Shown here piece by piece: positions 26,559 through 35,766 of a stretch of 64,000 nucleotides of DNA (position 1 is its first letter; every line of letters starts with the position of its first letter). A model generated the notes under the pieces. The model saw only the letters and a program-made list of their open reading frames with translations. It did no database searches and was not told where the DNA came from. A program made the position numbers and the translations under genes. Source of the DNA: an uncultured Geobacteraceae bacterium (GTDB taxonomy: Bacteria > Desulfobacterota > Desulfuromonadia > Geobacterales > Pseudopelobacteraceae); assembly GCA_903939115.1 (NCBI GenBank), contig CAJAFV010000037.1, positions 21,665-85,664 on the forward strand. Reading direction: 5' to 3'.

Positions 26559-27932
26559 TTATCTCCGTACATCAATTCCATAACTTTTAATTTTGCGGTG
26601 CAGATTGCTCCGTTCCAATTCAATCAATTCAGCGGTACGGGAAATATTCCAGTCATTTTCTTCAAGTTTTTGAATTATGAATTCCCGCTCAAAATCCTCT
26701 CGTGCTTCCCGTATTGCCGACCGGAGGTGAGAACCCTCTTGTGAAAGGGGGTGAGTCGTTCCATTTACCGAATTACCCGACAGGTCAGGAACATCATGCG
26801 CTGAAATCACGCGCCCCGGTGTCACGATAAGAATCCGTTCTACAACATTTTTCAACTCTTTGAGGTTGCCAGGCCACGCATAGTGCTGAAGCTTTTCGAT
26901 TGCCTCCGGTAGAAAAGCTTTCGCTTCACCACCTTCCTTTCGAAAAAAATGCGCAACATAGTTTTGTACGAGAACTCCGATATCCTCTAATCGCTCTCGA
27001 AGTGCCGGGGCCCTCAATGGCATGGTACTCAGCTGATAATAGAGGTCCTTGCTGAACGTGCCACTATCGACAGCCAGCTCAAGAAGTTTTGTTGTCGCAG
27101 CAATAATTCTAACGTCGGCAGTAATCTTGCGACTTCCTCCTACCCGTTCAAAAAAACCGCCCTGAAGGAAACCAAGAATTTTATTTTGCGTGTTTAAGGG
27201 GAGTTCTCCAATTTCATCAAAAAAAAGAGTGCCGCCGTCTGCCTGATCAAAACGTCCCTTTTTATGTGAAGAAGCGCCAACAAAAGAACCTTTCTCATGA
27301 CCGAACAGTTCGCTCTCGATAAGCTCTTCCGGAAGAGCGGAGCAGTGGACTGAAACGAAGGGTCGCTCTTTCCGGGGGCTGTTACAGTGAATAGAATGGG
27401 CAATCAATTCTTTTCCGGAGCCATTTTCGCCGCTAATCAGCACACAAACAGATGTTGGCGCCACACGGGAGATCTGCTCACGCACTGTAGAAATTCCGGA
27501 AGCTTCACCGATAAGTTCATAATCATTTGATGCCGAGCGTTTGAGTTCAGCATTTTCTACTTTTAGTTCCTGCAACTGCAGTGCGTTAGCGACGCTGATG
27601 AGTACTTTTTCAAGGGAAAGCGGCTTTTCAATAAAATCGAAAGCACCGAGTTTAGTGGCTCGAACTGCCGTTTCTATTGTGCCATGCCCGGAAATCATAA
27701 TAACCGTTGCTTGAGGAAACTGAACTTTCAGTTTTCCAAGCGTTTCGAGACCATCCATGCCCGGCATCCAGATATCGAGGAGAATCAGGTCGGGAAGTTC
27801 CTGACGAACACATTCAATGCCCTCCGCACCACTCTCCGCACAGAGGACTTGATAGCCTTCGTCCTCAAGAATTCCGGCCAGGGCGGTTCTAATGTCTTTT
27901 TCGTCATCTATAATCAAAATAGTGTGGTTCAT
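26559..27932 (-). CDS. NtrX-like sigma-54 family response regulator with altered GAFTGA loop
   Basis: 457 residues: receiver (IDDEKDIRTALAGIL, Asp in LILLDIWMPGMDG, Lys in FIEKPL), AAA+ domain with Walker A GENGSGKE and Walker B GGTLFFDEIGELP, and a Fis-type helix-turn-helix (WNISRTAELIELERSNLHRK). The sigma-54 contact loop reads GSFVGA where the consensus is GAFTGA, so the key Thr is Val. It may bind sigma-54 poorly or work as a repressor or sigma-54-independent regulator. Partner kinase gene is nine bases upstream. Confidence 0.93.
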   Translation of the reverse strand: MNHTILIIDDEKDIRTALAGILEDEGYQVLCAESGAEGIECVRQELPDLILLDIWMPGMDGLETLGKLKVQFPQATVIMISGHGTIETAVRATKLGAFDFIEKPLSLEKVLISVANALQLQELKVENAELKRSASNDYELIGEASGISTVREQISRVAPTSVCVLISGENGSGKELIAHSIHCNSPRKERPFVSVHCSALPEELIESELFGHEKGSFVGASSHKKGRFDQADGGTLFFDEIGELPLNTQNKILGFLQGGFFERVGGSRKITADVRIIAATTKLLELAVDSGTFSKDLYYQLSTMPLRAPALRERLEDIGVLVQNYVAHFFRKEGGEAKAFLPEAIEKLQHYAWPGNLKELKNVVERILIVTPGRVISAHDVPDLSGNSVNGTTHPLSQEGSHLRSAIREAREDFEREFIIQKLEENDWNISRTAELIELERSNLHRKIKSYGIDVRR

Positions 27933-27941
27933 ATACTCTCC

Positions 27942-30158
27942 TTATCCGGCAGGTAACTCGACAACAAAAATTGCTCCATGAGGCACATTGTCACGAATCC
28001 GGACAAAGCCGCCATGGTCGGCAACAACACTGCTCACTATAGCCAACCCGAGTCCGGTGCCCCCCTTTTTTGTTGAAAAATATGGTTCAAACAGCCGCGG
28101 CTTATCCTCAGGAGAAATGCCCGGGCCATTGTCAGCAACAGTGACAACCGCCATTTTCAACACATCATCAAAATAGGTCGATAGAGCAACAGTGCCATGC
28201 CCGTTCATGGCGGCAACAGCATTTTCAAGGATATTGATCAGCACACGCTTGATCTGATCGCGGTCAATCATCAACAGAGGCATTCTGACATCCTCTGAAA
28301 CATCGAACTTCACTCCGCGATGCGCTTCCTGGTAGAGCGTGAGAGACTCTCGAAGCAATGCATTGAGATCGTTCGGTTCAGGCTGAATAGCGGGCATACG
28401 GGCGAAGTTTGAAAATTCGTTGACCAGGTTTTTCAGGTCTTCAACAGATTTAATAATCATCTCCGTACATTCATCAAAAACCTTCTCATCATCATTAAAG
28501 CGGGAAAGGTACCGCTTTCGCAGGCGCTGGGCAGACAGTTGAATCGGCGTCAGCGGGTTTTTAATTTCATGGGCAATCCTGCGAGCGACCTCTCGCCAGG
28601 CAGCCATTCGTTGTGCCCGCATCATCTGAGTCAGGTCATCAAGTACGGCAACTATACCGAGCACTTCTCCGTTTCCAGCGCGCAATAGAGTCAGATGCAG
28701 TTGTAAAGCAATACGTGAACCGCGCAAATCGAGAAAGACCTGTTTGCTGACTGTTCCCTGTTTTGACTGTAAAAGATCCTTGATAGATTCAGAGGCTATT
28801 TCAAGGTGTTTATCCGAGATCACTTCGCGGTAATTTTTCCCCAGGACTTTTACCGCGTTTAAACCGAGTAAGCGTTCGGCAGAGGTATTAAGTGTGCGTA
28901 ATACTCCTTCGTTATCGATCGAGATGACACCGGCTGCAATGTTGCGTAATACAATCTCCATGTATTGTTGTCGGCGCTCTATCTCCTGATTACTGTGGAG
29001 AAGGTCCCGATTGGAAACATTCAGCGCGTTCTGTTTTGTGCGCAGGTCATCCGTCATACGATTGAATGATTGTACCAGCATGCCGATTTCGTCTGCGGAA
29101 TAAGATTCAATCCGAACATCAAGATTACCGCCTGCGACAGCAAGAGTAGCGTCAACCAATTCCTGAAGTGGCCTGGTCATGCTATTAGCCAGATACACTC
29201 CCATCCAGTACGCAAAGAAGACAATTACCATCGCTATCAAAAACAGAGTGAGAATGTAACCGGTTCTAATCGGATTTTTCAGAATCTGGAGTTGCCGGAA
29301 TTCATGGTACGACGCCGTAATCTCCTTCATTTTACTCACAAGTGAGTACGGAACGAAATAATTGACGACGACAACACCCACAACATCTGAGTCGTTCCAG
29401 GTTGAATATATCGGCACAATACCCCTGATTAAATCGGCCTTACCGGCCTGATTTACTCTGGTGAGCTCCTCGCCGGCAAACCCGCGCTTGATATCTTCTG
29501 AAGAGGGATTGGTGAATTCTCCTTTAGGGACTGCCGGATTTGAGGATCTGACGAGCTCTTCACGCTGAGCTGAATAAACTTCAACTATTCCCAGGTTATA
29601 TTCTTTCTGTTTCTGGTGGATAAGGCGCTTAAGCTGCGGCAGATTTGCTTCGTTAAGCAGTTTCTGATCTTTAATAAAAGTACTGATCTGTTTCCCGTAA
29701 TAGAGCGAGTTCGACGCAGAACTTTTGTAATATGTCTGCGCTACTTCAAGGGACTCGCTCAATGATGTTTCAACCTGGGTGTTAAACCAGTTATGAACGG
29801 TATTGTTTATAAATCCGGCTGCAGCAAAAAAGAGGAGCAGGGTCGGAACCAGCGATAGAGCAACAAAAGAGAGGACTAGTTTTGTCCTGAGTTTTTTTGC
29901 ATACGGGTTAGAGCGACTTTCTATGAATAGTTTGATAACATTGCGACTGACCAGATAAACGAGGAGGATAACCAGCAGAATAACAACGTTAATGACCGCA
30001 AAAATGGCAATATTACTCCCCATTTTGGCGCCGGCACTTAACTGAGTCAGATTGATTTCAGCCTTGGTCAGAATAATTATTGATATAACCGCCAGAACAA
30101 TAATTATTCCTTCGCGAAATCTTTTTTTCCGCTCTTCCGGTGAAACTCTATTATTCAT
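27942..30158 (-). CDS. NtrY-like membrane sensor histidine kinase
   Basis: 738 residues from ATG 30158 (AGGAAA upstream; a longer frame of 29 codons has no site). Membrane helices near residues 20-40, 48-70, 90-115 and about 300-325, a periplasmic sensor region between the last two, HAMP (ANSMTRPLQELVDATLAVAGG), PAS (RNIAAGVISIDNEGVLRTLN), HisKA with ARRIAHEIKNPLTPIQ and HATPase with DNGPGISPED and [10 protein letters not shown]. This is the NtrY layout. It phosphorylates the NtrX-like regulator encoded downstream. Confidence 0.93.
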   Translation of the reverse strand: MNNRVSPEERKKRFREGIIIVLAVISIIILTKAEINLTQLSAGAKMGSNIAIFAVINVVILLVILLVYLVSRNVIKLFIESRSNPYAKKLRTKLVLSFVALSLVPTLLLFFAAAGFINNTVHNWFNTQVETSLSESLEVAQTYYKSSASNSLYYGKQISTFIKDQKLLNEANLPQLKRLIHQKQKEYNLGIVEVYSAQREELVRSSNPAVPKGEFTNPSSEDIKRGFAGEELTRVNQAGKADLIRGIVPIYSTWNDSDVVGVVVVNYFVPYSLVSKMKEITASYHEFRQLQILKNPIRTGYILTLFLIAMVIVFFAYWMGVYLANSMTRPLQELVDATLAVAGGNLDVRIESYSADEIGMLVQSFNRMTDDLRTKQNALNVSNRDLLHSNQEIERRQQYMEIVLRNIAAGVISIDNEGVLRTLNTSAERLLGLNAVKVLGKNYREVISDKHLEIASESIKDLLQSKQGTVSKQVFLDLRGSRIALQLHLTLLRAGNGEVLGIVAVLDDLTQMMRAQRMAAWREVARRIAHEIKNPLTPIQLSAQRLRKRYLSRFNDDEKVFDECTEMIIKSVEDLKNLVNEFSNFARMPAIQPEPNDLNALLRESLTLYQEAHRGVKFDVSEDVRMPLLMIDRDQIKRVLINILENAVAAMNGHGTVALSTYFDDVLKMAVVTVADNGPGISPEDKPRLFEPYFSTKKGGTGLGLAIVSSVVADHGGFVRIRDNVPHGAIFVVELPAG

Positions 30159-30192
30159 TAATCCCGATTTCCTTTCGTCAATTAAAGGAAAG

Positions 30193-30221
30193 ATAGTAGC
30201 ATAGCTGAAATCAGTTGAAAA
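30193..30221 (-). promoter_or_regulatory. Candidate promoter of the NtrY-like operon
   Basis: Minus-strand TTTTCA (30216-30221) and TACTAT (30193-30198) with a 17-base spacer, 34 bases upstream of the kinase ATG. It would be the start of the ntrY-ntrX-ctpA-regulator transcript. Confidence 0.4.
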
Positions 30222-30245
30222 CGTATTGTTGCATTTTTGCATCAA

Positions 30246-30274
30246 TTGCCGACTGAATTAATATATGGTACTGT
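30246..30274 (+). promoter_or_regulatory. Candidate promoter of the YaaR-like gene
   Basis: TTGCCG at 30246-30251 and TACTGT at 30269-30274, spacer 17, 32 bases before the start codon. The region between this and 30221 separates two divergent transcripts. Confidence 0.4.
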
Positions 30275-30306
30275 GCGAGCGATTAACTTCAGAAGGGGGT
30301 CTAACA

Positions 30307-30753
30307 ATGCGTATCATGGACTCGTCCTCAGTGCGGGAACTCGATAAAAACAAGAAAAATAGCTCACCTATGAAGAAAATAATGAATGCATTTTTTGCTG
30401 ACGAATTGAGCCATCACGAAGAAGAGGCTGGCTCGTATCAGGATACTATTGATACCCTCAGGAGTACTATTGAGAAGGCGGGAGACCTGCTGACATCAGA
30501 ACCGACACTGGCGAATTTGCAAAAATTTCGTGACCTTTTAAGTACACTCGCAAAAAGGGTGAATGCGGAGGCATACCGGCTGGATAAATTTGGTGGAACT
30601 CCACAGAATCCGCGTTACTACGAAATAATTACGGTGATAAACCGGGAGGCCGACCATCTGTACAATCTTATTGTCAAGGAGAACAAAGATACCATGGCTA
30701 TTACCGCCAGGATCATCGGTATAAAAGGATTAGTGGTGGATTTGGTTACCTGA
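30307..30753 (+). CDS. YaaR family protein (DUF327)
   Basis: 148 residues from ATG 30307, preceded by AAGGGGGT; an upstream in-frame ATG at 30265 lacks a site and overlaps the promoter. All-helical protein with the DUF327 pattern: SPMKKIMNAFFADELS, LTSEPTLANLQKFRDLL, YEIITVINREADHL and the C-terminal ITARIIGIKGLVVDLV. The family is named from Bacillus YaaR and has no settled role. Followed by a TPR gene after 78 bases. Confidence 0.75.
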   Translation: MRIMDSSSVRELDKNKKNSSPMKKIMNAFFADELSHHEEEAGSYQDTIDTLRSTIEKAGDLLTSEPTLANLQKFRDLLSTLAKRVNAEAYRLDKFGGTPQNPRYYEIITVINREADHLYNLIVKENKDTMAITARIIGIKGLVVDLVT

Positions 30754-30831
30754 TCCATCTGATCCACTTGAACACAATATTCACAATAATTCTGCAGGAA
30801 TTAAAATTAACAGTAACGAAAGGAACAACGT

Positions 30832-31632
30832 ATGAGTGATACCGAATTGAATGCAACAGTACAAAAAGGGCTTGACCTCCTTGACCAGGGAGAAATAAAA
30901 CAGGCAATTTCGCTCTTTGAGGAGTATTGGCAGAACAACAAAAACCTCCCTGACAGCTGGTTTTACCTGGGCGATGCCTTGGCGGAAGACGGTCTCCTGG
31001 ATGATGCCATCGCGCGCTATCGTGAAGGGATCAAACTGGCACCGGAAGATGCTGACGCTTTGACAACACTGGGAGACATGCTGCTTGAAGCGGGTAATCA
31101 CAAGGAGTCACTCGCCTGCTACAAAAAAGTTTTGGCAATAGATCCCAAGGACGCTGATGCCCTTGTGAGCATTGGCTTGGTACACAACAGTCAGGATCGC
31201 TGTGATGAGGCCATTCAAGCTTTCCGTCAGGCCCTTGATCTCGAACCGGACAATGTGTTTGCACTCAATGCCCTGGGAGACTCGCTGTACGGGCAGGGAG
31301 ATGTTGACGGGGCGATTGCCGCCTTTTCAAAAGGCGTGGAAATCGATCCGACAGACCCGGCAGCCCATTTCAATCTGGGTGAATTGTACTATGATTTGGA
31401 GGAGTTGGAAGAGGCCGAAGATGAATGCCTTGAAGCGGTTCGGTGTGATCCAGCGTTCAGCATGGCGTATCTGACGCTGGGTGGCATATGTATGGATCAG
31501 GATCGAACAGCGGATGCCATCGTACATTTTGAACACTATCTGAAATATGAAAAATCTGTCCAGGCCGCCGACATGATTGCCGAAGTCAAAGCTGTTATCG
31601 AAGGTCTTAAAGAAGAATTAAAGGGGTCGTAA
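30832..31632 (+). CDS. Tetratricopeptide repeat protein
   Basis: 266 residues with about seven TPR units from residue 8 to 250, e.g. PDSWFYLGDALAEDGLLDDA, ADALTTLGDMLLEAGNHKES and AHFNLGELYYDLEELEEA. No signal peptide, acidic. TPR arrays bind proteins; the partner is unknown. The stop codon shares one base with the start of the TatD-rSAM gene (TAATG), so translation is probably coupled. AAAGGA precedes the start. Confidence 0.9.
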   Translation: MSDTELNATVQKGLDLLDQGEIKQAISLFEEYWQNNKNLPDSWFYLGDALAEDGLLDDAIARYREGIKLAPEDADALTTLGDMLLEAGNHKESLACYKKVLAIDPKDADALVSIGLVHNSQDRCDEAIQAFRQALDLEPDNVFALNALGDSLYGQGDVDGAIAAFSKGVEIDPTDPAAHFNLGELYYDLEELEEAEDECLEAVRCDPAFSMAYLTLGGICMDQDRTADAIVHFEHYLKYEKSVQAADMIAEVKAVIEGLKEELKGS

Positions 31633-33017
31633 TGGTGGACCAAAAACCTGTCCTGATTGACTCGCACGCGCATATTTACTACCGGGACTATGCCGGGGAT
31701 TTTGACGATATGTTGAAACGTGCCGAGGATTGCGGCGTAGCTGCCATTCTGGTGGTAGGCACCGACATCGAATCGAGTCGTGAAACAGTCGAACTTGCCG
31801 AGAAACACCCGCAGCTGTACGCGTCTGTCGGAATCCATCCTCATGACGCCGGTCGAGTTACCGATGCCTGCTACGACATAATCAAAAAACTTGCATTATC
31901 CAGCAATAAAGTTGTTGCCATAGGTGAAATAGGACTTGATTTTTATCGGGACCGATCACCACGCGACGATCAGGAACTTGTTTTTCGCCGTTTTTTACAG
32001 ATTGCTGCCGAACTGAACAAGCCGGTTATTATCCATGACCGCGATGCCCATGACCGTGTCATGACTATTCTGCGGGAAGAGACCGTAAGAAAGGGCGTTT
32101 TGCACTGTTTTTCAGGAGATGCCGCAATGGCGCTTGAAGCGGCAGCGCTCGGTTTTCACATTTCGATTCCCGGAACGATCACCTACCCGGGCAATCAAAG
32201 CCTGCGTGATGTTGTCCAGTCGATTAGTATCGATCGCATGCTGGTCGAAACCGACTGTCCCTACCTCACCCCGGTACCGCATCGTGGCAAGCGCAACGAG
32301 CCTTCGTATGTGCACCTGACTGCAATGAAAGTGGCTGAAGTTAAGGGGGTAACCCTGGAAGACGTCGCCCGCATTACGACCAAAAATGCCGGAGATCTGT
32401 TCGGCATCAACCTCTGGGATCAATCGACAAAGATTGCGTACCGGATTCGCAACTCACTGTATCTCAACATCACCAACCGCTGTTCAAATCGCTGCACCTT
32501 CTGCCCTAAATTTGATGATTTTACGGTCAAGGGTCACAATCTGATGCTGAACAATGAACCCTCATTTGAAGAGGTAATGGCGGCGATCGGTCAACCGGAG
32601 GGAATTGACGAAGTGGTATTTTGCGGCTACGGAGAGCCGTTAATCCGCCTTAATCTGGTCAAGCAGGTGGCGGGCGCATTGAAACAAAGGGGCTACAGTA
32701 TCCGCATCAATACAGACGGTCAGGCCAATCAGGTGCACGGACACGACATCCTTCCGGAACTTGCGGGTCTGGTTGACAGCATATCGGTCAGTCTGAACGC
32801 GGCAGATGCCGCAACGTACAGACAGATCTGCAACACCCCTTTCGGTGAGAACGGCTTCATCAGTGTCTGCGACTTTATCAAAACTGCGACTACATACATT
32901 CCACAGGTTGTAGCCAGTGCCGTAACAGTTCCGGGTATTGATATTGAGGCCTGCCGGAACCTGGCAGAATTACTCGGGGCTGAATTTAGAGCGCGGGAGT
33001 ATACCGAGGTAGGATAG
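31632..33017 (+). CDS. TatD-family hydrolase fused to a radical SAM domain
   Basis: 461 residues. Residues 1-262 are a TatD metal-dependent hydrolase: DSHAHIYYRDY, GEIGLDFYRDRSP, PVIIHDRDAH, HCFSGD and ETDCPYLTP. Residues 270-460 are a radical SAM domain with CSNRCTFC near 285-292 and FCGYGEPLIR. In other bacteria the rSAM part is encoded by a separate gene next to tatD. TatD proteins are 3'-5' nucleases or D-aminoacyl-tRNA-type hydrolases; the role of the rSAM partner is not known. The 3' end overlaps the convergent gene by 48 bases. Confidence 0.92.
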   Translation: MVDQKPVLIDSHAHIYYRDYAGDFDDMLKRAEDCGVAAILVVGTDIESSRETVELAEKHPQLYASVGIHPHDAGRVTDACYDIIKKLALSSNKVVAIGEIGLDFYRDRSPRDDQELVFRRFLQIAAELNKPVIIHDRDAHDRVMTILREETVRKGVLHCFSGDAAMALEAAALGFHISIPGTITYPGNQSLRDVVQSISIDRMLVETDCPYLTPVPHRGKRNEPSYVHLTAMKVAEVKGVTLEDVARITTKNAGDLFGINLWDQSTKIAYRIRNSLYLNITNRCSNRCTFCPKFDDFTVKGHNLMLNNEPSFEEVMAAIGQPEGIDEVVFCGYGEPLIRLNLVKQVAGALKQRGYSIRINTDGQANQVHGHDILPELAGLVDSISVSLNAADAATYRQICNTPFGENGFISVCDFIKTATTYIPQVVASAVTVPGIDIEACRNLAELLGAEFRAREYTEVG

Positions 33018-33593
33018 CTTGTTCGGTATATAGAAAGGGACTCTCTGCTGATAGTCGCGGTACGCTTCGCCAAACTCTCTTGCAAGTCGTCTTTCCTCTA
33101 TCAAGCCGCCGATAACGAAATACACTGTTCCCATGATGGTCAGCATTAACCATTGCGATGTCATAACAGGGTTAAGCGCCATAAACAGAGTCGAAAAGAG
33201 ATAGAGCGGGTGACGTACAACAGAGTACCATCCTGTATGTGTGAATGAGTTGGTTGTCTGCCTGGTAAATCCCAAAAATTCACCAACGCCTGTTTGCCTG
33301 AGGCAACTCACAAGTATCACCGCAACAATAAGCTGCAGCAGATACATGATCAGACTCCAAACGCCGGGTACAAAATAGAGTACATCCGAATGACGGAAGG
33401 CTGACATAACCCATCCGAACATGACCAGCGATGCGATGTTGTAGCAGAGGCGGTATCTCCTGCTGTCAGCGACGTGCACTGTTTTTTTAGCCCAGTATGT
33501 AGCAAACAGTGAGTGGGCTACCGCAAACAGCATGAACCGCAAAAAGAAGTCGATTTTATCTGCGTGCATATTTCGGATTGTTTCCAACATCAT
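32970..33593 (-). CDS. Membrane protein of the isoprenylcysteine methyltransferase/NnrU type
   Basis: 207 residues, five or six hydrophobic helices. The C-terminal part has the PEMT/ICMT signature VVRHPLYLFSTLF and the EERRLAREFGEAYRDYQQRV segment that closes the SAM-binding site. It likely methylates a lipid or hydrophobic small molecule in the inner membrane. The last 16 codons overlap the 3' end of the TatD-rSAM gene on the opposite strand. Substrate unknown. Confidence 0.78.
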   Translation of the reverse strand: MMLETIRNMHADKIDFFLRFMLFAVAHSLFATYWAKKTVHVADSRRYRLCYNIASLVMFGWVMSAFRHSDVLYFVPGVWSLIMYLLQLIVAVILVSCLRQTGVGEFLGFTRQTTNSFTHTGWYSVVRHPLYLFSTLFMALNPVMTSQWLMLTIMGTVYFVIGGLIEERRLAREFGEAYRDYQQRVPFYIPNKLSYLGILPRSKFSPE

Positions 33594-33777
33594 TTATTCA
33601 TCTCTCCGTTATTATTTACCACAGACTCCCACTCCGTTCATAACGGCCATCTGTCTACCACATTTTGATTGGTACTGGTAAATAATCTGCTTGAAATTAA
33701 TATTTATGAGGAGCATTATGCATCTTAATCAGGTCGTGTTTTGTTGATGATTTTTATTTTGAAAGGGGATGTGTATT

Positions 33778-34224
33778 GTGGCACCAGCCGTGGTTTCCAG
33801 CATAGCACAGTCTACCCCGCAGTTTTCAACGGTGAAGTCATCTTCTCCTTCCACTTCGGTTGCAAAAGAGGAGTCGAAGAGCAGTTCTCTGAATGTTAGT
33901 GCTGGTGTAACCAAAGATAACAAGCAGGCTCCTGTTGATTCGATCAGAATATCTTCTCAGGCACTCCAGTCCAGTACTGATTTCAAGAGAGATGAAGCCA
34001 AAAAAATTGAAGCGAAAAAGGAAGCTGTCGGGGACACAAATAAGAATGTAAGCCCTGAGCGTACAACATCAAAAGTTCTTTTTGTGTATGATCAGAAAGG
34101 GGAATTGATTACTAAGTATATGGATTCAGGCAACAACCTTATTTACCAGGTGCCATCTGAGCTTATGCTGTTCTCGAAGGAAGCAGATTCAAAGTCTAAT
34201 TCCTCTGTTGATACCAAGGCATAG
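33778..34224 (+). CDS. Small Ser/Lys-rich protein, FlaG-like C-terminus
   Basis: 148 residues from GTG 33778 (GAAAGGGG about ten bases upstream; ATG at 33769 is too close to it). The first 90 residues are Ser, Thr and Lys rich and probably disordered. The C-terminal stretch VLFVYDQKGELITKY to YQVPSELMLF resembles the short beta-hairpin domain of FlaG-type proteins. The segment DSIRISSQAL recurs as DTITISAQAL in the convergent gene at 34334, and both are followed by EAKK-rich helices. No signal peptide. Function unknown. Confidence 0.6.
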   Translation: MAPAVVSSIAQSTPQFSTVKSSSPSTSVAKEESKSSSLNVSAGVTKDNKQAPVDSIRISSQALQSSTDFKRDEAKKIEAKKEAVGDTNKNVSPERTTSKVLFVYDQKGELITKYMDSGNNLIYQVPSELMLFSKEADSKSNSSVDTKA

Positions 34225-34263
34225 AATATAAAAATGACAACGGATTATTCTTTTAGTACGCAT

Positions 34264-34304
34264 AAACAAAAGGGGCTGCCAAACACTGGCAGCCCCTTTT
34301 GTTT
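34264..34304. terminator. Bidirectional intrinsic terminator
   Basis: Perfect 18-base arms (34264-34281 and 34287-34304) around AACAC. The GC-rich core GGGGCTGCCA is flanked by A and T runs on both sides, so it ends both convergent transcripts. Confidence 0.93.
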
Positions 34305-34333
34305 ACGAAAAAAAGTTTTCTGATCAAGCGTCG

Positions 34334-34660
34334 TTACCGACCAGCACTGACAGCGGCATAAGCTTTTACCGCGTTATACTGAGTAGCTTTTTTTGCAGCA
34401 TCCGACTTATCACCAGCCAACAGCAACGCCCTCTGCGCATCGGCCTTTTTAGCTTCTTCTTTGGCGACAGCCCCCTTATCATCAGCCATTTTCAAGGCTT
34501 GAGCGGAAATAGTTATAGTATCTGTCTGTGCCGATTTAGCTGTCTTCTGCGCGTCTTGCGCTCCTTGGGGTACAACAGGCTGCGTGTCAGTCTTAACCTG
34601 TGGATTAATCTGAGCAGGACTTGCCAATATACTATTCAATGATAAAGCTGCAACTGCCAT
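34334..34660 (-). CDS. Small Ala/Lys-rich protein related to the 33778 product
   Basis: 108 residues from ATG 34660 with GGAGGT seven bases upstream. Composition is Ala, Gln, Lys and Asp rich. DTITISAQAL near residue 50 and the following EEAKKADAQRA match the same region of the convergent protein at 33778-34224, so the two are likely paralogues. The FlaG-like tail is absent here. No membrane segment. Unknown function. Confidence 0.65.
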   Translation of the reverse strand: MAVAALSLNSILASPAQINPQVKTDTQPVVPQGAQDAQKTAKSAQTDTITISAQALKMADDKGAVAKEEAKKADAQRALLLAGDKSDAAKKATQYNAVKAYAAVSAGR

Positions 34661-34760
34661 TAGTCTCACCTCCCTAACACTATATGCTACCCGCCTATCG
34701 TAATTTTCTGCTTATCCAATAAATTTTGCAAGAAATTTTTCATCTTCATTGGCCGGATCT

Positions 34761-35702
34761 TCAGGTCAAAGGCAACGCGATGCCGGCGATGATCGTCCGT
34801 ATCACCCCTCCCCTGTCAATGGCTGTCATCTCACTCCGCATACCGAGCCGATGCGCGCAAACCGCAACAGCAATGTCTTTAACGTCATCCGGCGCAACAT
34901 AATCGCGCCCCGCCAAAAAGGCGGCCGCTTTGGCCGCCTGAGCAATATTGATCGCTGCGCGGGTCGAAAGACCGGTCAGTATCAAATTGTGCACCCGTGT
35001 TGCCAATACCAGTTTATGTATGTAAGAAAGAACCTTTTCAGAGAGATAGATCGCCTGTACCTCCCTTTTTGCAGCAATAATTTCAGCAGAAGTCACCAAG
35101 GGGAGCATTCCGGACATCCGCTCGCGGATTCCGCCTCCTGCAATGATTTCCCGCTCCAGCGATTCCGACGGATAGCCGATACCGGTACAAATCAGGAAGC
35201 GATCAAGTTGCGATTCCGGCAGCAGGAAGGTACCGCTCTGGTCTGCGGGGTTCTGGGTTGCAAACACCATAAATGGGTCAGGCAGCGGGTGTGTTATACC
35301 TTCAATAGTTACACGCCGCTCCTCCATTGCTTCGAGCATGGCACTCTGCGTGCGCGGCATTGCACGGTTGATCTCGTCAAGCAGAACAATATTGTTGAAA
35401 ATCGGACCGGGCTGAAAATTGAAATGTCCCGCTTCGCGGTTAAAGATCGATAACCCGGTAATATCGGAGGGGAGGAGGTCACTGGTGCATTGCACCCTGC
35501 CGAAGGAGAGTCCGGTAACTCCGGCAAGTGCCAGAGCCACAGTTGTTTTGCCGAGACCGGGTAAATCTTCAACCAGAATGTGTCCACCGACAAGGAGAGC
35601 AATTACTGACAAACGCAGAACTTCCTCTTTCCCCTGCAGGTAATCAGTTGACAGTGTTTCAAAAACGCTCGTAAACGCGTGAGGTCGGACTGATCGGGCC
35701 AC
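34761..35702 (-). CDS. MoxR-family AAA+ ATPase
   Basis: 313 residues if started at GTG 35702, which has GAGGT five bases upstream; a TTG seven codons earlier is the only alternative. Walker A EDLPGLGKTT near residue 48, Walker B ILLDEINRAMP, sensor FMVFATQNPADQSGTFLLPE, and the C-terminal lid. MoxR ATPases act as chaperones with von Willebrand-type partners. The usual DUF58 and VWA partner genes are not adjacent; the gene appears alone, and could be cotranscribed with nothing downstream. Confidence 0.88.
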   Translation of the reverse strand: MARSVRPHAFTSVFETLSTDYLQGKEEVLRLSVIALLVGGHILVEDLPGLGKTTVALALAGVTGLSFGRVQCTSDLLPSDITGLSIFNREAGHFNFQPGPIFNNIVLLDEINRAMPRTQSAMLEAMEERRVTIEGITHPLPDPFMVFATQNPADQSGTFLLPESQLDRFLICTGIGYPSESLEREIIAGGGIRERMSGMLPLVTSAEIIAAKREVQAIYLSEKVLSYIHKLVLATRVHNLILTGLSTRAAINIAQAAKAAAFLAGRDYVAPDDVKDIAVAVCAHRLGMRSEMTAIDRGGVIRTIIAGIALPLT

Positions 35703-35766
35703 ATGCCACCTCAATAGAGTCAAAATAGTATCGTTACCGGATTAGAAATCTAGCACAAAAACAGTC

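Noticed and set aside
32970..33017. Frameshift suspected at the end of the TatD-rSAM gene because of overlap
   Set aside because: Both frames read sensible family-like C-termini to their stops, so the overlap appears real.
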